DNA of 64,000 bases, taken from positions 15,192-79,191 of the forward strand of contig JAZRKX010000027.1 in the NCBI GenBank assembly GCA_045646525.1. Direction: 5' to 3'. Below are positions 31,348-40,011 of the stretch, piece after piece (positions within the stretch are counted from its first letter, which is position 1; the number at the start of each line of letters is the position of its first letter). The notes under the pieces were generated by a model. The model made no database searches, was not told the origin of the DNA, and was given only the letters and a program-made list of their open reading frames with translations. The stretch is from RGIG8748 sp045646525. GTDB taxonomy: Bacteria > Bacillota > Clostridia > UMGS1810. Position numbers and translations under genes: made by a program.

Positions 31348-31703
31348 TAGCACTTGGCGCAAGAATTGTAGAGCCTACAGAAAACTGCTGCTGTTGCGGT
31401 TGTGACACAGATGTAAACTCGGTTCCCGAGAGCATCTGCTCTATATTCGAAGAAAACCTCGTAGGCGGCGAAGATGTACGCAAGGTTCTTGTTACCTTGG
31501 GCTTATTTACAATCGTAAGATTGGAAAGAGAAGTTCAGCTTATCATTCCTGTGATAGACTTCTGTATTCCCAATGACGAGTGCTCAGCAGTTTCTTCGGA
31601 AAACAATCCCTGTGAGCTCTTCGACAGACTTTGCTTCCCTATTGATGAGTTTTTCCCGCCTGAAAAGGGATGCTTAAACGAAAACAGCTCCCGTTGCCTG
31701 TAA
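31332..31703 (+). pseudogene. C-terminal part of the interrupted cysteine-rich protein gene
   Basis: 123 codons beginning GAA GTG GTT (EVVDPIALGARIVEP), with the cysteine cluster NCCCCGCDTD, the segment VTLGLFTIVRLEREVQLIIP, DFCIPNDEC and a C-terminus with CELFDRLCFPIDEFFPPEKG. An in-frame TTG at 31317 lies in element DNA without a ribosome site, so independent translation is unlikely. It completes the 19763 gene in frame after excision of the element. A terminator follows directly, as expected for the end of the original transcription unit. Confidence 0.85.
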
Positions 31704-31720
31704 TATTTATCTAAATAAAA

Positions 31721-31750
31721 AGAAAACCGCATTGTAAAATGCGGTTTTCT
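31721..31750. terminator. Bidirectional intrinsic terminator
   Basis: Stem AGAAAACCGCAT / ATGCGGTTTTCT, placed between the convergent interrupted gene (+) and xerD-like gene (-). Confidence 0.8.
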
Positions 31751-31787
31751 GCATATTAACGGTCTGCGCTTTGTTTCACATTCCTTT

Positions 31788-32669
31788 TTATGCGCGGGGG
31801 TGCGCCTTATTATATACCTCTCGTATGTGGTTTTTCATAAGCTTGGTGTAAATCTGCGTAGACACTATATCCTTGTGCCCGAGCATCTCCTGTATTGATG
31901 CAAGGTCGGCGCCGTTTTCAAGAAGATGTGCGGCAAATGAGTGGCGCAGGGTATGGGGTGTTATATCCTTGTTTATGCCTGCAAGCTCTGCGTAGGATTT
32001 TACAAGCTTCCAGAAGCCCTGACGGGTCATTCTTGAGCCGTTGCAGTTTACAAACAGAGCTTCCTCGCCGGGCTTTAATATCATGGACTGTCTTGCGCCC
32101 ATTATGTATTCGCGAAGCGCTCTTATGGCGGTTTTGCCAAGCGGCACAACTCTTGCCTCCGTTTCGCCGATACATTTTATGTAACCGAAGTCTAAGTCAA
32201 GGTCCTTTTTGTTAAGCGATATAAGCTCTGTCACCTTTATGCCCGTAGCGTACAACAGCTCAAGCATCGCTTTGTCGCGGGTGCCCTTGTCCGTAGAGGT
32301 ATCGGGGCATTTCAAAAGCATATTCACTTCGCTTGTGGAAAGTATCTGCGGAAGCTTTTTCTTCGCCTTGGGAGTTTTAAGCTTGTATGTAGGGTCAAGC
32401 TTTACAAAACCCTTAAGATGAAGATAGGCATAAAGAGCTCTTACCGATGCAAGAGAGCGCGAAACAGAGGATACTGCCTTGCCGCCAAGCTGCATATATG
32501 TAATATAGCTTTCAACATCTGTGCTTTCCACCTTTTCCACCTCGATGTTACGCGAGGATATGAAGTCGGAAAACTGTTTTATGTCTCTTGTATATGATTG
32601 CAAAGTGTTCTTTGCAACTTTTTTGTCATTTTCAAGATAATCTACAAATTCACACAAAAGTGCGTTCAT
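31788..32669 (-). CDS. xerD: XerD-like tyrosine recombinase with altered catalytic residues
   Basis: 293 residues from ATG 32669 (GAGGG upstream); a second in-frame ATG at 32681 overlaps the spoIIM stop as ATGA. SAM-like N-terminal core-binding domain, then the catalytic domain. The C-box HTLRHSFAAHLLENGAD, the GHKD His and the IYTKL Tyr nucleophile are intact, and the tail ends AHPRA as in XerD. Two expected residues are changed: the first Arg (ATGLRVSEL type) is Lys in ATGIKVTEL, and the beta-hairpin Lys (GKGNKER type) is Glu in GETEARVVPL. Chromosome dimer resolution at dif is the normal role; reduced or altered activity is possible. Adjacent to spoIIM, as in Bacillus where spoIIM lies near ripX. 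Confidence 0.85.
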   Translation of the reverse strand: MNALLCEFVDYLENDKKVAKNTLQSYTRDIKQFSDFISSRNIEVEKVESTDVESYITYMQLGGKAVSSVSRSLASVRALYAYLHLKGFVKLDPTYKLKTPKAKKKLPQILSTSEVNMLLKCPDTSTDKGTRDKAMLELLYATGIKVTELISLNKKDLDLDFGYIKCIGETEARVVPLGKTAIRALREYIMGARQSMILKPGEEALFVNCNGSRMTRQGFWKLVKSYAELAGINKDITPHTLRHSFAAHLLENGADLASIQEMLGHKDIVSTQIYTKLMKNHIREVYNKAHPRA

Positions 32670-32677
32670 TTTATCCC

Positions 32678-33247
32678 TCATTTCAATATGCCGACACCAA
32701 TGCCGAGCTGAATACATTCCGATATACACATAAGAACAAAGAAAACAAAGGTTTTCAGCGCAAATCCCAAATATTTTACTGCTTTGTCCGCGGGTGAAAG
32801 CTCGCAGCTTCTTACAGAAAAGTTTACCGCCGTAAGAAACAAAAGAACTTTTAGCGGCAGTACCAGAAAATTTGAAACAAAAACCGCAAAGAAAATACCT
32901 ATTGCTTCTTTGGGCGCGCAGTTTTTTGCCGCAAGTCCCACCGCTGCCCCAAGGCAAAAGCCCTTAAACAGCAGAAGTGCCCCCGACAAAAATGTCACAG
33001 GGTATGCCGATGCAAAAATCAGTATCACCGCGCAAAAAATAAGATTGCCTGTAAAAGCTTTTTTAAAGCTTGGCACAAAAAGCGCATTTTCGACCGTAAG
33101 GTTTCGTATGTCCGCTGCGCCTTGTGCAAAAATTCCGCCTGCCGTACGGTAGGATACGAGTATACCTAAAAATATAAATATACCCAAAAGCGAAAAGCAA
33201 GAGGCAATAGCCGCTCGGCTTACAGGCGGAGACAAAGTATCTTTCAT
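32678..33247 (-). CDS. spoIIM: Stage II sporulation protein M-like membrane protein
   Basis: 189-residue multi-pass membrane protein (four to five hydrophobic segments, for example AIASCFSLLGIFIFLGILVS and LIFCAVILIFASAYPVTFLS). The pattern FLSGALLLFKGFCLGAAVGL with small polar residues in helices fits the SpoIIM/DUF95 family. SpoIIM works with SpoIID and SpoIIP in septal peptidoglycan thinning and engulfment in spore formers. I choose ATG 33247 (GGGGAG, 7-base spacing) instead of 33289. The neighbour xerD supports the assignment; divergence makes it less than certain. Confidence 0.72.
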   Translation of the reverse strand: MKDTLSPPVSRAAIASCFSLLGIFIFLGILVSYRTAGGIFAQGAADIRNLTVENALFVPSFKKAFTGNLIFCAVILIFASAYPVTFLSGALLLFKGFCLGAAVGLAAKNCAPKEAIGIFFAVFVSNFLVLPLKVLLFLTAVNFSVRSCELSPADKAVKYLGFALKTFVFFVLMCISECIQLGIGVGILK

Positions 33248-33297
33248 ATCATCACTCCCCACTACAAAATTATGTAAAGCGGAGAGCATTTATTCAA

Positions 33298-34092
33298 TTA
33301 CTTTTTCATTTTTTCTGCTTTTTTAAGACAAGCATCGACTGCGTTCATTACAGTTTTTCGAAAGCCGTCATTTTCCAGCGAAGCAACCGCGTCTATGGTA
33401 GTGCCTGCGGGAGAACATACCATATCCTTAAGCTGGGCGGGGTGCATGCCCGTCTCAAGCTGCATAAGAGCACTTCCCATAAGTGTCTGCGAAGCTACGG
33501 TGTATGCGTTTTCTCTTGGTATTCCCGCTCTTACTGCGGCATCTGCAAGAGCCTCTATAAACATAAATGCATATGCGGGACCGCTGCCGCTAAGTGCGGT
33601 GTATGCGCTTATTTTGTCCTCGGCTACCCGAAGAGTCTTGCCCGAGCCTGCAAATATTTTTTCTGCAACGTCAAGCTCCTCCTCCGTTACAAGAGAGTCG
33701 GGAGCTATTACCGTCATGCCGCCGCCTACGGAGAGGGGGAGATTGGGCATTGTGCGGATTGTCTTTACATTTCCGAGTATTCCTTTTATATAATCTATGG
33801 TTATACCTGCGGCAATGGATATGTACACCTTGCTTTCATAACCGTCTACGGACTTTATATCATTAAGAAGCTTTTCAAAGCCGTCGGGTTTAACACACAA
33901 TATTATGTAATCCGATTTTTTAACCAGATTTTCCAAATTTGTTACATTTATATTAAGCGATTTAACCTTGTCGGAAAAAGCGAGCGAGCAGGCATATGTA
34001 GTCTCTCTGCTGCAAGCCTTGCTTGCGATAGCACCGCAAAGCACGGAACCGCCCATGTTTCCTACGCCTATGAAACCTGTTGTAATACTCAT
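33298..34092 (-). CDS. proC: Pyrroline-5-carboxylate reductase
   Basis: 264-residue NAD(P)H-dependent enzyme that makes proline from pyrroline-5-carboxylate. The Rossmann motif is GFIGVGNMGGSVL, then TMPNLPLSVGGGMTVIAP, ALSGSGPAYAFMFIEALADA, and the C-terminal signature KDMVCSPAGTTIDAVASLEN. ATG 34092 has GGAGGTG with 5-base spacing. proB and proA lie at 41.6-43.7 kb, so the window holds a full glutamate-to-proline route split over two loci. It is on the minus strand upstream of spoIIM, possibly as a unit. Confidence 0.95.
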   Translation of the reverse strand: MSITTGFIGVGNMGGSVLCGAIASKACSRETTYACSLAFSDKVKSLNINVTNLENLVKKSDYIILCVKPDGFEKLLNDIKSVDGYESKVYISIAAGITIDYIKGILGNVKTIRTMPNLPLSVGGGMTVIAPDSLVTEEELDVAEKIFAGSGKTLRVAEDKISAYTALSGSGPAYAFMFIEALADAAVRAGIPRENAYTVASQTLMGSALMQLETGMHPAQLKDMVCSPAGTTIDAVASLENDGFRKTVMNAVDACLKKAEKMKK

Positions 34093-34229
34093 ACAAACAC
34101 CTCCAAGTGTGTGCCTTTTTAATGGCGACAAAGATGATTATATCACAACCGCATGGTATATGTAAAGAGTTTTTTAACATTTTTTAAAATATTATGTCAA
34201 CAAACCACTCTTATAAGCCGGTGCGGTGC

Positions 34230-34258
34230 TTGACTTTTAATCACCCCTGTGATATCAT
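34230..34258 (+). promoter_or_regulatory. Sigma-A promoter of the walRK cluster
   Basis: TTGACT at 34230-34235, 17-base spacer, TATCAT at 34253-34258; GTG start of the response regulator follows at 34296 with AAAGGAG. Confidence 0.65.
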
Positions 34259-34295
34259 TATTGTGTATAATTATAGTATAAAGGAGTGTTGAACT

Positions 34296-34985
34296 GTGGA
34301 AAATCTGGTTCTTGTGGTAGACGATGAAAAACCGATAGTCGACATAGTAAAAATAAATCTGCAGAAAAACGGTTACCGTGTTATAGAAGCATACGACGGA
34401 ATAGAGGCGGTATCAAAGGCGATATCCGAAGAGCCCGACCTTATACTTCTGGATGTAATGCTTCCGGGACAGGACGGCTTTTCCGTATGTAAAAAAATAC
34501 GCGAAACCTCAGCTGTGCCCATAATAATGCTCACCGCACGCGACGAAGAGGTGGACAAAATCTTGGGTCTCGAATTAGGCGCAGACGACTACATGACAAA
34601 GCCGTTTTCCATACGCGAGCTCATAGCCAGAGTCAAGGCAATATTAAGAAGGTCGCAGATTTCCGCAAAGGACGAAGCCACAGGCGAAATCCTTATTTTC
34701 GGAGACCTCACCATAGATATAGAAAAGTATGAGGTGCGCAAAAGAGGCGATGTAATAGAGCTTACATTCCGCGAGTTCGAGCTTCTTAAATTCCTCGCCA
34801 CAAAAAAGGGCAAAATCTTTTCAAGGGAAAATCTTTTAAATAAAGTGTGGGACTATGAGTTCTACGGCGATGTCCGTACTGTGGATGTTACCATCCGCCG
34901 TCTCCGCGAGAAAATCGAGGATAACCCCAGCATCCCCACATATATTATGACAAAGCGCGGTGTAGGATATTATTTTGGAGCGTAA
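34296..34985 (+). CDS. walR: Response regulator, WalR (YycF)-like, OmpR family
   Basis: 229 residues from GTG 34296. Receiver domain with phospho-acceptor Asp in LILLDVMLPGQDG near residue 50, switch Thr in PIIMLTARDEEVDK and Lys in YMTKPFSIRELIARV. C-terminal winged helix (RTVDVTIRRLREKIEDNP, TKRGVGYYF). Its neighbours YycH and YycI identify it as the WalRK system, which controls cell-wall hydrolases and is usually essential in Firmicutes. It is followed 3 bases later by the kinase gene. Confidence 0.9.
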   Translation: MENLVLVVDDEKPIVDIVKINLQKNGYRVIEAYDGIEAVSKAISEEPDLILLDVMLPGQDGFSVCKKIRETSAVPIIMLTARDEEVDKILGLELGADDYMTKPFSIRELIARVKAILRRSQISAKDEATGEILIFGDLTIDIEKYEVRKRGDVIELTFREFELLKFLATKKGKIFSRENLLNKVWDYEFYGDVRTVDVTIRRLREKIEDNPSIPTYIMTKRGVGYYFGA

Positions 34986-34988
34986 GAG

Positions 34989-36770
34989 ATGTTCAAAAGC
35001 TTAAGTCTTAAGATAGCTATGATGTTTGTGCTTCTCACCATATCGATTATCATTCTTATAGGGTCGTTTATGACAGAGAGCATAGAAGCATTTTATGAAA
35101 ATGAATTCAAGGAGCTTATGTCCTCGGTATTTAGCGAGGACTATATCGACGAGCTCAATTTGTCGGCATCATCAGATGCGGATGCAAGAGAAATATACAA
35201 CGGCATTACCGTGTATTTAAGCCAGATAGGTGTGGACTCATTCCGCAACCTTTACTTTCTGGACGGCAAAACGGGAAAAACAATAGAAGACTTAACCACA
35301 AATACAGAGCTTTCCAAAACTCTGGAAATCTCGCCCAACATCATAGCCGCCATGAGTGGTAAGACGGGCGCCGAAACCCTTTCGGGAACAGGCTACATGG
35401 ATTATGCCGTACCTGTACAAAAGGACGGCAAGGTGCAGTATATAGTATATGTACGGGACACCAAGGAAGAGACCACAAGCGTAATGAGCTCCATATTTTC
35501 CATCATGGTGCAGGCGCTTCTTATAGGTCTTGCCCTGTCGGTGCTTTTGTCCATACTTCTTTCCAAAACCATCATTCTGCCCATACAGTCGCTTACAACC
35601 AAGGCAGAGAGGATTTCCGAGGGAGAGTTTGACGAAACCATTGAGACCCGCTCCGTCGACGAGATAGGACGCCTTACAAACACATTCAACCTCATGGCAT
35701 CAAAGCTTAAGGAAACTCTTTACGAAATACGAAGCGAAAAGGATAAGTCCGAAACAATTCTTCTTCACATGACAGACGGCGTTATAGCTTTCAATAAACT
35801 GGGAGAGCTTATCCACATAAATCCCGCCGCAAAGGAACTTTTAAAGATTACAGATACAAAAGGAATAAACTTTAATTCCATCTTCGGCTCTATTACGGAT
35901 GTATCGGTAGAAAAGGTGCTTTTTCTTCCGCATTTTAAGGGTGCAGAGCGCAATATAACCACCGATACAAACGAGCTTATAGTGCATTTTGCCCCCATAC
36001 GCACAGCAGATTCGTCCGAGGGCATAATAGCCGTGATACAGGACATCACCGAACAGCGCAAGCTCGACAAAGCGCGCAGAGAGTTCGTTGCCAATGTATC
36101 GCACGAATTGAGGACACCTCTCACCACGGTAAAAAGCTATGCGGAAACCCTTACCGATGTCCTTGCCGACGGAAGCGTGGAGCCTGAGCTTTTCGGCACA
36201 TTCTTAAAGATAATAAATAACGAAACAGACCGCATGACAAGGCTTGTAAAAGATTTACTTCTGCTTTCCAGACTGGACTATTCCTTAAGGGATATGCCCA
36301 AGGAGCATTTTGATATATCCAAGATGATAAAATCCCTTGTGGAAAGACTTACCATAAATTCAAACGAGAAGAAGCAAACCCTCATATACGAGCCGACAAA
36401 TGCTCTGCCTCTCTATCACGGAAACCCCGACAGGATAGAGCAGGTGCTTATAAACATAATTACAAACGCAATAAAATATACACCCCAAAACGGCAGAATA
36501 CTTATAACCACCATGTATATGTACAGTTCCATATGCATCAAGGTTACGGACAACGGCATAGGCATCCCCTCCGAGAGCCTCCAGCACATATTCGAGAGAT
36601 TCTACCGTGTGGATAAAGCCCGCTCGAGAGAGATGGGCGGTACAGGTCTTGGTCTTGCCATTGCCAAGGAGATAGTGGAGGCGCACGACGGCACCATAGA
36701 AATCAAGAGCAAGGCGGGCAAGGGTACGGAGGTTATTATAAATTTACCTCTTGAGAACTTGGGTGCTTAA
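34989..36770 (+). CDS. walK: Sensor histidine kinase, WalK (YycG)-like
   Basis: 593 residues. Two membrane segments (about 8-28 and 170-195) flank an extracytoplasmic sensor domain of about 140 residues. HAMP (KAERISEGEFDETIETRSVD), a PAS domain of about 255-360, HisKA with phospho-His in NVSHELRTPLTTVKSYAE, and HATPase boxes (NIITNAIKYT, DNGIGIPSE, GGTGLGLAIAKEIVEAHDG). This is the architecture of WalK with a single PAS. It would phosphorylate the adjacent WalR; YycH and YycI homologues downstream are its usual membrane regulators. Confidence 0.92.
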   Translation: MFKSLSLKIAMMFVLLTISIIILIGSFMTESIEAFYENEFKELMSSVFSEDYIDELNLSASSDADAREIYNGITVYLSQIGVDSFRNLYFLDGKTGKTIEDLTTNTELSKTLEISPNIIAAMSGKTGAETLSGTGYMDYAVPVQKDGKVQYIVYVRDTKEETTSVMSSIFSIMVQALLIGLALSVLLSILLSKTIILPIQSLTTKAERISEGEFDETIETRSVDEIGRLTNTFNLMASKLKETLYEIRSEKDKSETILLHMTDGVIAFNKLGELIHINPAAKELLKITDTKGINFNSIFGSITDVSVEKVLFLPHFKGAERNITTDTNELIVHFAPIRTADSSEGIIAVIQDITEQRKLDKARREFVANVSHELRTPLTTVKSYAETLTDVLADGSVEPELFGTFLKIINNETDRMTRLVKDLLLLSRLDYSLRDMPKEHFDISKMIKSLVERLTINSNEKKQTLIYEPTNALPLYHGNPDRIEQVLINIITNAIKYTPQNGRILITTMYMYSSICIKVTDNGIGIPSESLQHIFERFYRVDKARSREMGGTGLGLAIAKEIVEAHDGTIEIKSKAGKGTEVIINLPLENLGA

Positions 36771-36796
36771 ATGTTATGCGCTTTTAAAGCGCTTGT

Positions 36797-36814
36797 AATT
36801 GTTTTGTAACAATT
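36797..36814 (+). promoter_or_regulatory. Inverted repeat upstream of the 36885 gene
   Basis: AATTGTT-TTGT-AACAATT, a perfect 7-bp dyad, overlaps a weak promoter (TTGTTT at 36799, 16-base spacer, TATAAT at 36821). It could be an operator that lets the small secreted protein and the yycHI genes be expressed apart from walRK. Confidence 0.45.
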
Positions 36815-36884
36815 ATATTATATAATAGACTAAGAACAATAGGCTGGCACATACGTGCAATGTATTTTTATAAAGGTGATTACA

Positions 36885-37340
36885 ATGAAAAAATTAATTA
36901 CATCCGTTCTCATAATCATGCTGTGTCTTGTTCCGCTTACGGCTTTCGCCTCGGCTGAGACACTACCATCCGATTATGCAGGCAACACCACAGAACTTAT
37001 AGATATCAAAAACCCCGAGGTTGCTTCCAGCACCACCGCAAACAAGGCTTGCGTTATTTCGGCGGTTGCAGCAAGCGGAACTACGGTTACGCTCTATACA
37101 TACAATGCGGAAACAGGTACATATGTAAAAATGTATTCAGACGGTGCCCCTCTCGAATCTGTAGTGGGTGCCGCAGGTCTCTATGCACAGAACATAGAGC
37201 TTACATACGGCAGCAACAATATCCTTGTTGTTGCGTCCTCGGGCAATTTGGTAGAGACTGCTAGACTGGAAGTAACTCTTGTAAAGAATAACCTCATAGA
37301 TACTATCAAAAACTTCTGGCAGAGTATTTTGAATCCGTAA
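36885..37340 (+). CDS. Small secreted protein within the wal cluster
   Basis: 151 residues with a signal peptide (MKKLITSVLIIMLCLVPLTA, cleavage near FASA). The mature part is beta-rich with Ala, Gly, Ser and Thr (VISAVAASGTTVTLYTYNAE) and resembles a single beta-sandwich repeat. No family recognised. ATG 36885 has AAAGGTG upstream. It lies between walK and yycH, where I know no such gene in Bacillus or Staphylococcus, so it may be a lineage-specific output or input of the wall-stress system. Confidence 0.7.
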   Translation: MKKLITSVLIIMLCLVPLTAFASAETLPSDYAGNTTELIDIKNPEVASSTTANKACVISAVAASGTTVTLYTYNAETGTYVKMYSDGAPLESVVGAAGLYAQNIELTYGSNNILVVASSGNLVETARLEVTLVKNNLIDTIKNFWQSILNP

Positions 37341-37353
37341 TGGGTGATTTGTT

Positions 37354-38781
37354 ATGAAAAAGGAAACCATTAAAACCGCAGTTCTGGCTTTACTGGTAGT
37401 TAGCAGTATTGTACTTACTATTAATAATTGGTTTAGTGAAAAATTATGGCCCGACGGCTATAATTTTTTTTCTAATTTAGCAAATTATTTTTCCATAGGC
37501 AAAAACCATAAGAGCTATTATCTTTCCGAGGAAAATGTGTCAAACCCTGCTAAGATAGTTGTAAACAACAGCGACTTGAGGAATGTATACACACACTCGT
37601 CTGCAGATTTCAATGATATGGTAAATACCGTAAAGAAGCACCTTAAATCAGGTCTCGGACAAAAAGACGGCATATCCAAAGGAAGCTCGGATGAGTGGAA
37701 GAATGCTCTTAAAAACAGGTCCATATATTTCTCATATCCCGTGCCGTACGGCACCAAGACCTTTTCGGCTATACTGGATACTCCGGTAAATGCGCTCGAG
37801 GGCGGAAATGTGCAGGAATTTGTGCTCGTATCGGGTGACAGTATCACAGGAAAGCCGCACCTTTTTGTTAAATCGGCGGGCGAGGATTCCCACACAGACA
37901 TCACCCTTTCGGGCGACAGCTTAGAGATAGATGCGCTTATAGAAAAGTATGCGCTTTCCTCGGCGGGTGAGTGTCCGTATTCATTTGAACTGAACTTCGA
38001 CAAGACGGGCGAGAACAAGGAACAAAAGGTTACCATAGATTCTCAGGTTATCCTCTCCATAAAGCCTATTACCGCAACTGCGGTTTCGGAGATAAATTAT
38101 TTCGAAAACATATCCGAAAACGAGGAGCTGCATACAGAGTTTTTAAGGTCGTTCGGCTTTAACGCATCGAACATGCGAAAGAATGTAACTCTTGACAAAA
38201 CCATAATATTTGCCGAAAACTACGGCACCATAAAGATGCACCCCGACGGACTTATGGAGTTTAAGGCGCTAAGTAACACAAAGGGTATAGAAATAGGGAA
38301 TTCGGTTGAATTTTACGATACCTTTATAGATTGCATAGAATTTGTAAATAATGTATGGGATACCGCGTGCCATGAGGAAAATATGGACATCAATCTTTCC
38401 TCGGTAAAGATGGGAGATGCGGACAACAGCTTTGTCATAACCATAGATTATTATGCGGAGGGCATGGAGGTTGTAACTCGCGTAGATGCTACAGACTCTC
38501 ACAGCGCTCTTAATCACGCCATAGAGATAGAGGTTACAAATTCCAGGATAACATCCTACAGACAGGCAGTGCGCGGATACAAATCGACAGGAGACATAAC
38601 CTCATGCAGCGGAGTTATAGAGGCGCTCGACACCCTCATGGCAAACGAAAGCATAAAATCCGACAATATAACAAGTCTCTACAGAGCATACTTTGCTTCG
38701 GAAGACGGCATCTGCAGGCCATGCTGGATAGCCACAACCGCCAAGAATGAAACAAGAATCATAAAGGAGGCGGGAAGATGA
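37354..38781 (+). CDS. yycH: YycH (WalH)-like regulatory protein
   Basis: 475 residues with an N-terminal membrane anchor (about residues 7-25, TAVLALLVVSSIVLTINNW) and a large extracytoplasmic domain. The WPDGYNFF segment just after the anchor and the overall length fit YycH. YycH and YycI form a membrane complex with WalK and modulate its activity. It overlaps yycI by 4 bases (ATGA). The body is divergent, so the call rests on length, topology and the walRK-yycH-yycI order. Confidence 0.75.
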   Translation: MKKETIKTAVLALLVVSSIVLTINNWFSEKLWPDGYNFFSNLANYFSIGKNHKSYYLSEENVSNPAKIVVNNSDLRNVYTHSSADFNDMVNTVKKHLKSGLGQKDGISKGSSDEWKNALKNRSIYFSYPVPYGTKTFSAILDTPVNALEGGNVQEFVLVSGDSITGKPHLFVKSAGEDSHTDITLSGDSLEIDALIEKYALSSAGECPYSFELNFDKTGENKEQKVTIDSQVILSIKPITATAVSEINYFENISENEELHTEFLRSFGFNASNMRKNVTLDKTIIFAENYGTIKMHPDGLMEFKALSNTKGIEIGNSVEFYDTFIDCIEFVNNVWDTACHEENMDINLSSVKMGDADNSFVITIDYYAEGMEVVTRVDATDSHSALNHAIEIEVTNSRITSYRQAVRGYKSTGDITSCSGVIEALDTLMANESIKSDNITSLYRAYFASEDGICRPCWIATTAKNETRIIKEAGR

Positions 38782-39545
38782 ATTTAGGCAGAGTAAAGAC
38801 CTTTCTTATAGTGTTGTTTCTCGGTATAAATATATATCTTATCGCCGCAGGCTTTTCTTCTGCGCGGTTTTATCTCGACAAGGATACCGTGTCCGACTGC
38901 ATAGAGGTGCTGGGCGAAAATTCAGTAACGCTTAAAGAGGGTGTAATACCCGATTATACAGTAAACCTAAGGGGTATAGATACGGATAATGTTGTGTACA
39001 CCAATGCTTCTGTAAGAGAGGGCAAAAACGGCTTCAAGCCTAAGGGCAACACCTTTTCGTGTATGTTCACCCCGTCGGATAAGACGGCAGAACCCAAAAA
39101 GGCTGTGCTTGGCTTCCTTAAACAAAACGGCTTTGACACAGAGCACATGAAATTCTCTTCATCCAAAAATGACGGAGTGTGGTATATAACCTGCAGGGTG
39201 GAGGATTATGCCATATTCGACAGCCGTATCAAGGTGACAAAAAGCGAAGATTCATATATCATAAACGGCAGATGGTACGAGCCGAAATCCCATAAGGTAC
39301 GCTCTCAGAGCCGTCAGCGAAACGCGGTGTATATTACAAGTGTGCTTGTGAATATGCTTCAGAATGAAGATGTGATGCAAAACGCACCTTTTGAAATAAC
39401 AGATATAGACTACGGCTATCTTGCAGGTCTTCCGTACGGAAGCGAGGAGCACATAAGGGCAACGGCAATGCCCTACTACAGAATAAAGGATAATAAGGGC
39501 AATACCTATTATTACGACGCAGAAAGCGGCGAATATTTGAAATAA
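38778..39545 (+). CDS. yycI: YycI (WalI)-like regulatory protein
   Basis: 255 residues. The N-terminus NLGRVKTFLIVLFLGINIYL is the typical YycI start with one membrane helix. The extracytoplasmic part contains two YycI-like alpha-beta subdomains, the second with SHKVRSQSRQRNAVYITSVL and the C-terminal PYYRIKDNKGNTYYYDAESG. It pairs with YycH to control WalK. It is the last gene of the wal cluster; ybaB follows after 23 bases. Confidence 0.85.
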   Translation: MNLGRVKTFLIVLFLGINIYLIAAGFSSARFYLDKDTVSDCIEVLGENSVTLKEGVIPDYTVNLRGIDTDNVVYTNASVREGKNGFKPKGNTFSCMFTPSDKTAEPKKAVLGFLKQNGFDTEHMKFSSSKNDGVWYITCRVEDYAIFDSRIKVTKSEDSYIINGRWYEPKSHKVRSQSRQRNAVYITSVLVNMLQNEDVMQNAPFEITDIDYGYLAGLPYGSEEHIRATAMPYYRIKDNKGNTYYYDAESGEYLK

Positions 39546-39568
39546 TACCATTACAGGAGGAAATAAAA

Positions 39569-39913
39569 ATGGCAAAACCAAGAATACCCATGGGCATGGG
39601 CGGTGCAAACATGAACAATATGCTTAAGCAGGCGCAGAAGATGCAGCAGAATATGCTTAAGATGCAGGAGGAAATCGAAAAAGAAGAATTCGAGGCAAGT
39701 GCAGGCGGCGGTGCCGTAACTGTAAAGATGTCGGGCAAAAAGGAGCTCACATCGGTTAGCATAAAGCCCGAAGCGGTAGACCCCGATGATGTAGAAATGC
39801 TCGAAGACCTCATTCTTACTGCAGTAAATGATGTTCTTTCCAAGGTAGACAGCGCAAACGCAAGCAAAATGAACTCTATAACAGGCGGACTCAATATACC
39901 CGGAATGTTTTAA
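39569..39913 (+). CDS. ybaB: YbaB/EbfC family nucleoid-associated protein
   Basis: 114-residue DNA-binding dimer. The N-terminal helix is Met/Gln-rich (MLKQAQKMQQNMLKMQEEIE), followed by the GGGAVTVKMSGKKELTSVSI core and a C-terminal helix ending GGLNIPGMF. It binds DNA broadly and bends it. In many bacteria it sits between dnaX and recR; neither gene is here, so the usual recombination-repair context has been lost. AGGAGG is 9 bases upstream of ATG. Confidence 0.95.
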   Translation: MAKPRIPMGMGGANMNNMLKQAQKMQQNMLKMQEEIEKEEFEASAGGGAVTVKMSGKKELTSVSIKPEAVDPDDVEMLEDLILTAVNDVLSKVDSANASKMNSITGGLNIPGMF

Positions 39914-39919
39914 TTTCTC

Positions 39920-39948
39920 TTGACAAGAGAGTGTATTGATTATATAAT
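39920..39948 (+). promoter_or_regulatory. Consensus sigma-A promoter of rsmD-coaD
   Basis: TTGACA at 39920-39925, 17-base spacer, TATAAT at 39943-39948, an exact consensus match. Confidence 0.85.
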
Positions 39949-40011
39949 AACTATATATGGGTACAAGTGTCTGCGTTTTCAGGCGGACACGGTACAAAGG
40001 AGAGTATTGCA

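Noticed and set aside
31317..31703. A 128-codon gene starting at TTG 31317
   Set aside because: The TTG lies in element DNA with no ribosome site; the sequence from 31332 is the C-terminal half of the gene that begins at 19763.
32682..32957. N-terminal extension of the xerD-like gene to 32957
   Set aside because: The extension overlaps spoIIM, has no ribosome site and does not resemble Xer N-termini.
33442..34122. 226-codon plus-strand frame opposite proC
   Set aside because: proC motifs are clear on the minus strand; the plus frame is Cys/Tyr-rich and has no recognisable domain.
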